Source: Acidobacteriota bacterium
Lineage (GTDB): Bacteria > Acidobacteriota > Thermoanaerobaculia > Thermoanaerobaculales > Thermoanaerobaculaceae
Reading direction: 5' to 3'
Length of the DNA: 7,240 nt
Assembly (NCBI GenBank): GCA_021782525.1
Contig: JAJXUY010000070.1
Coordinates: 1-7,240, forward strand
How positions within the stretch are numbered: the first letter of the stretch is position 1; each line of letters opens with the position of its first letter. Both the position numbers and the translations under genes were made by a program. Positions 4,200 to 7,240 of the stretch are shown piece by piece. The notes below the pieces were generated by a model, which saw nothing but the letters and a program-made list of their open reading frames with translations, searched no databases and was not told the DNA's origin.

Positions 4200-6410
4200 C
4201 TACTCCGGGATCTTCGCCTGGGCGGCGTCGGCGCGGCGCCGGAACTGGGCGGCCGCCGCCTTGTCGCCGATCGAGTCGTACGTGGTGGCGGCGAGGCGGA
4301 GCGTCTTCGGCGTCGGATCGGCCTTGACCATCTCTTCGATCAGGCGGTCGAGCCCGGCCCGGTCGCCCTGGATGAAGTGGATCACGCCCAGCGTGGCGTA
4401 CGCCTGCGCGTGCTCAGGGTACGCGGCGATCTCGCGCCGGAACGCGGCGCTGGCCTCGGCCGGCCGGTTCAGGCGCGCGAGCGCGTCGCCGCGCAGGTAG
4501 TCGAGGTTGTACACGGCGGGGAGGCGGAGCTCGGTCGCGTACCTCTCGGCCTTCTCGACGACGGCGAGCGCGTCCGCGGGCTTGCCCTCGCGCAGTTTGA
4601 TCTCGGCCATCACCAGGATCGCCGATGGCTGCGGGTTGCGCGAGCCGGCAGCAGCAGTCGCCTCGCGCTCCGCCGCCGCGAAGTCGCCGCGCGCGAGTGC
4701 GACGCGCGCCAGCAGCTCGTGCGCCTTCGTGGGCACCTCGACCACGGCGCGCCGGGCTGCGGCCTCCGCATCATCGAGTTCGCCCCGGTCGAACTGGACG
4801 AAGCCGAGCGCCACCGCGATGTCGGCCATGTAGACCGGGGTGTGCTCGAGGGCTTGCTTGTAGGCCGCCTCGGACTGGGCGTTCTGTCCGGCGTCGGAGT
4901 AGAGCTCGCCGAGCTTGATCCAGACGTCGGACATCCCGGGGTTGTCCTTCACGATCGCGCGCAGGACCGCGATCGCCTGCGGCAGGTGCTTCTCGGCCGC
5001 GAGCTGCCACCCCTGCTGAATGCGCTGCAGGTACTGGATGTTGTCGACCGGATTGGGGAGCACCGCGGCGGTGCCGCGGTCGTGCAGGCCGCCGATGTAG
5101 CCGAGCGCCGCCAGGCGGCGCAGCGTCTCCTCGTCCGCGGGGGCCGGATGCTCGTTCCCCTGCGGGTAGTGCTGCAGCGCGCCGGCGAGGCGCGCGGCCA
5201 CGGCGGGCTCGCTGGCGATCAGGTCGTGTTTCTCCCCCGGGTCGGCCGCCATGTCGTACAGCTCCGGCCGCGGGCCGTAGATGTACTGGTAGTTGTTCTC
5301 GATCACCGAGCGCAGGTCGGACCAGCCGAGCTGGAGCCGCGGGAAGAGCGTCTCTCCGAAGATGACGCGCGGGGTGCCGGTCGGCCGCGCGGGGAGGCCG
5401 AGGACGGAGGAGCCGCTCACCCACTTCGGGATCTCGTAGCCGAGCACCTGCAGGACGGTCGGGACGATGTCGGAGAGCTGCGCCGGCGTCGCGATGCGGC
5501 GGCCGCCGCCGAACGAGTGCGGCAGCTTCACCATCATCGGGACGTGCATGACCTCGCGGTAGACCAGGATCGAGTGCTGCAGCTCGCCGTGGTCGCCGAG
5601 CCCCTCGCCGTGGTCGCCGACCAGGACGATGATCGCCCGGTCGTAGACGCCCATCTTCTTGAGGTTGTCGAGGAAGCCGCCGATGACCTGGTCGGCGGTT
5701 GCCACCTCCGCGTCGTAGGTCACGCCGTAGCGGCTCCGAAACGGCTCCGGCGGGTCGTAGGGAAGGTGCGGCTCGTAGATGTGGAAGAAGAAGAAGAACG
5801 GCTTGCTGTCGTGGGTGGCGATCCACTTTTCCGCGACCGCGGCGGTCTTGTCGCCGGAGCGGCGGTAGTGGACCGACTCGACGCCCGGCGCAATGCCGAC
5901 CGAATCCTCGTAATAGTCGAACAGCGGCCCGAGCCCGGTCTCGTAGCGCAGCACGTACGAGGAGACGGCCGCTCCAGTCGCGTAGCCGTGTTCCTTGAGG
6001 AAGACCGGCAGGCTGGGGTGCGTCTTGCCGTCGAAGACGAAGCCGATGTTGTTGCGGACGCCGTGCTCGGGGGGGAGCTCGCCGGTCAGCATCGTGGTGT
6101 GGGCGGGGAGTGTCATCGGGCATGGCGTGTACGCGTTCTCGAACAGCCACACGTCCTTCGCGAAGCGGTCGAGGTTCGGCGTCTCGATCTTGGTGTAGCC
6201 GTACGCAGGCAAGTGGTCGGCGCGCATCGTGTCGATCGAGATCAGGATGACCGGCGCGTCCGGAGAGGTGGGCACGCCGCTGGAGCGGGAGCACGATGAG
6301 GTCGCGAGACCGCCGAGCATGAGCGCGGGCACGAGCCCCGCCAGCGCCGCCCCGGCGAACGATGCCGCCAACCGCCGGCGGCCGGCTTCACGACTTGCTG
6401 CAACGGCCAT
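4200..6410 (-). CDS. Sulfatase-like (alkaline phosphatase superfamily) enzyme fused to TPRs
   Basis: 736 residues. An N-terminal Arg-rich stretch and hydrophobic segment (about 11-36) suggest export or membrane anchoring; C40 lies in a poor lipobox (TSSC). Residues 53-405 form a sulfatase-like domain: metal-site ISIDTMRAD (D60), nucleophile loop TLPAHTTMLTG (100-110), HIYEPH (210-215), GDHGEGLGDHGE (265-276), H279 and K295, and the family ending ELYDMAADPGEKHDL (383-397). LRRLAALGYIGG (430-441) links to about seven TPR-type helix pairs (457-730). The usual sulfatase signature CxPxR is replaced: Thr100 stands where the formylglycine Cys would be and His104 where Arg would be. Thr nucleophiles are known in phosphoethanolamine and phosphoglycerol transferases of this superfamily, so the reaction may be phospho-transfer or phosphodiester hydrolysis rather than sulfate removal. 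The start is ATG at 6410, with a G-rich SD-like run (AGGGGGG) before it; the next Met (31) would remove the export signal. The 3' end faces the repeat region. Confidence 0.88.
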   Translation of the reverse strand: MAVAASREAGRRRLAASFAGAALAGLVPALMLGGLATSSCSRSSGVPTSPDAPVILISIDTMRADHLPAYGYTKIETPNLDRFAKDVWLFENAYTPCPMTLPAHTTMLTGELPPEHGVRNNIGFVFDGKTHPSLPVFLKEHGYATGAAVSSYVLRYETGLGPLFDYYEDSVGIAPGVESVHYRRSGDKTAAVAEKWIATHDSKPFFFFFHIYEPHLPYDPPEPFRSRYGVTYDAEVATADQVIGGFLDNLKKMGVYDRAIIVLVGDHGEGLGDHGELQHSILVYREVMHVPMMVKLPHSFGGGRRIATPAQLSDIVPTVLQVLGYEIPKWVSGSSVLGLPARPTGTPRVIFGETLFPRLQLGWSDLRSVIENNYQYIYGPRPELYDMAADPGEKHDLIASEPAVAARLAGALQHYPQGNEHPAPADEETLRRLAALGYIGGLHDRGTAAVLPNPVDNIQYLQRIQQGWQLAAEKHLPQAIAVLRAIVKDNPGMSDVWIKLGELYSDAGQNAQSEAAYKQALEHTPVYMADIAVALGFVQFDRGELDDAEAAARRAVVEVPTKAHELLARVALARGDFAAAEREATAAAGSRNPQPSAILVMAEIKLREGKPADALAVVEKAERYATELRLPAVYNLDYLRGDALARLNRPAEASAAFRREIAAYPEHAQAYATLGVIHFIQGDRAGLDRLIEEMVKADPTPKTLRLAATTYDSIGDKAAAAQFRRRADAAQAKIPE

Positions 6411-6459
6411 TCGAGCCCCCCTGCGACCGCTCCGAGAGCGGCGGCCGATCCGACCGGTG

Positions 6460-6489
6460 ATCTTACGCCCGCGGCCGACGGGGGGACAA
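6460..6489 (-). promoter_or_regulatory. Candidate sigma-70-like promoter for the sulfatase-like gene
   Basis: Reading the minus strand, TTGTCC (bases 6489-6484) and TAAGAT (6465-6460) are separated by 18 bp. Each matches the -35 and -10 consensus at four of six positions. A start site near 6453 would leave a leader of about 43 nt before the ATG at 6410. This would allow separate expression from the membrane/TPR gene upstream. Confidence 0.35.
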
Positions 6490-6546
6490 CAGAGCTCCGT
6501 TTGAAACGATTCCTCTCCCCGCGTGGAGGTGGGCCGCCGGAACGGC

Positions 6547-7239
6547 TCAGGGCCGCGGAGGCTCCGCCGCGGGCACCCCGAGACGCGGCAGCGCCCGCTC
6601 GAGGTTGGCGCGGGCCATCCAGTAGCCGGGCCTCGCCAGCAACGCGGCGCGAAACTGCTCCACGGCGCCGGCGACGTCCCCCTCGTGCATGAGCGCCACG
6701 CCGAGCCCGTTGTGCGCCAGGTAGTCGTCGCCCGAGGGGTGCGCGAGCGCCTGCTGGTATTCGGCCTTGGCCTCGTCGTAGCGCCCCGTCTTCGTGTAGT
6801 CGGTCGCCAGGTTGACCATCACCGTGGTGTTGCCGGGCGCGACCCGGCGCGCGACGCGCAGGCGAGCGATCGCGCCGTCGAGGTCGCCGCGGTCCTCGTC
6901 GACGCGGGCGAGGTTGAGCAACGCCGGCGCGTTGTCCGGCTGCAGGCGCAGCGAGCGCTCGAACAACGCGACCGCATCGGCGACCCGCCCGCGCGCGTAC
7001 AGTGAGTACCCGTAGTTGTTGCAGCACATGAAGCAGTCGGGGTTGGCGGCGAGCGTGTCGCGCCACAGCGTGTCGGCGTCGCGGTAGGTCCGCGCCTGGC
7101 GGAACGTGAGGATCGCGAGGGTCGCGACGACGAGCACGCCGGCGGCGGCGGCGGCCGACCGCAGCGCCCTTCCCTTCCCCTCCAGCAGCCCGGCGGCGCC
7201 GGCCGCGAGGGCGGCCGAAAACACCGCGACCGCCTGATA
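6547..7239 (-). CDS. Membrane protein with C-terminal TPRs, 3' part only
   Basis: The frame is open from the right edge to TGA at 6549-6547, giving 230 visible residues; the start lies beyond the window. The first part has a hydrophobic stretch (residues 1-19) and a second membrane segment (about 28-46), followed by RQARTYRDADTLWRDTLAANPDC. This linker, with its TYRDADTLW pattern, is typical of large multi-pass proteins with a glycosyltransferase-like membrane region followed by TPRs (the TMTC-like family). Four TPRs follow, starting at CNNYGYSLYARGR, LNLARVDEDRGD, VNLATDYTKTGR and HNGLGVALMHEGD, then a partial fifth and a Pro-rich end. In the known family the TPRs lie outside the cytoplasm and the membrane part may transfer sugars from lipid carriers; here that is inferred because the catalytic region is missing. 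A cysteine cluster (CFMCC, 69-73) sits at the first TPR. The GTG at 7224 lies inside the membrane region and is unlikely to be the start. The sulfatase-like/TPR gene follows after 136 bp. Confidence 0.75.
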   Translation of the reverse strand, partial: YQAVAVFSAALAAGAAGLLEGKGRALRSAAAAAGVLVVATLAILTFRQARTYRDADTLWRDTLAANPDCFMCCNNYGYSLYARGRVADAVALFERSLRLQPDNAPALLNLARVDEDRGDLDGAIARLRVARRVAPGNTTVMVNLATDYTKTGRYDEAKAEYQQALAHPSGDDYLAHNGLGVALMHEGDVAGAVEQFRAALLARPGYWMARANLERALPRLGVPAAEPPRP

Positions 7240-7240
7240 G

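Noticed and set aside
3399..6299. A 966-codon open frame on the plus strand across the repeats and the sulfatase-like gene
   Set aside because: It begins inside the receptor in another frame, crosses the terminator and tandem repeats, and is antisense to a gene with clear sulfatase motifs. Its product is low-complexity and Arg/Val-rich.
6285..6300. Lipoprotein processing site at Cys40 of the sulfatase-like enzyme
   Set aside because: The residues before the Cys are TSS, without the usual Leu, Val or Ile at -3 and with no Gly or Ala at -1. A plain N-terminal anchor or signal peptide is as likely.

Overview
The window is about two-thirds GC and bacterial. It carries four protein genes: two complete ones and one cut at each edge. 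An Oar-type TonB-dependent receptor with a carboxypeptidase-regulatory-like N-terminal domain, a sulfatase-like/TPR fusion and a membrane/TPR protein together suggest an Acidobacteriota-type genome, perhaps Vicinamibacteria. This is inferred from gene families only; there is no rRNA or other marker gene here.

Layout: (1) 3-350, plus strand: the C-terminal end of a GGDEF-domain protein. Its catalytic GGDEF motif is degenerate (DEETF) but its RxxD inhibitory-site motif is kept. (2) 351-694: a 344-base intergenic region and leader with a perfect 14-bp palindrome, an AT-rich patch, a small hairpin and the receptor's strong ribosome binding site. (3) 695-3742, plus strand: a complete 1015-residue outer-membrane TonB-dependent receptor, followed at 3766-3797 by a textbook intrinsic terminator. 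(4) 3798-4199: a non-coding, strand-asymmetric region between convergent genes. It is built from short tandem repeats: GGCCGGT-type heptamers, seven exact CGTGGTC heptamers, three TCTGCTCC octamers, and a diverged CCACGAN heptamer run whose orientation is opposite to the first array. (5) 4200-6410, minus strand: a 736-residue exported alkaline-phosphatase-superfamily (sulfatase-like) enzyme fused to C-terminal TPRs, with Thr at the nucleophile position instead of the formylglycine Cys. (6) 6547-7239, minus strand: the C-terminal end of a multi-pass membrane protein with TPRs, running off the right edge.

The receptor probably forms its own transcription unit (own RBS and terminator). The two minus-strand genes are co-directional with a 136-bp gap that holds a candidate promoter, so they may be transcribed together or separately. 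Both combine a membrane anchor with periplasmic TPRs, which suggests related work on envelope glycans or lipid-linked groups; that is inference. I see no tRNA, rRNA, CRISPR array, transposase or phage gene. The least ordinary points are the repeat-built convergent intergenic region, the GGDEF domain that looks like a c-di-GMP receptor rather than a cyclase, and the non-canonical active site of the sulfatase-like enzyme. None of these amounts to a demonstrable new system.
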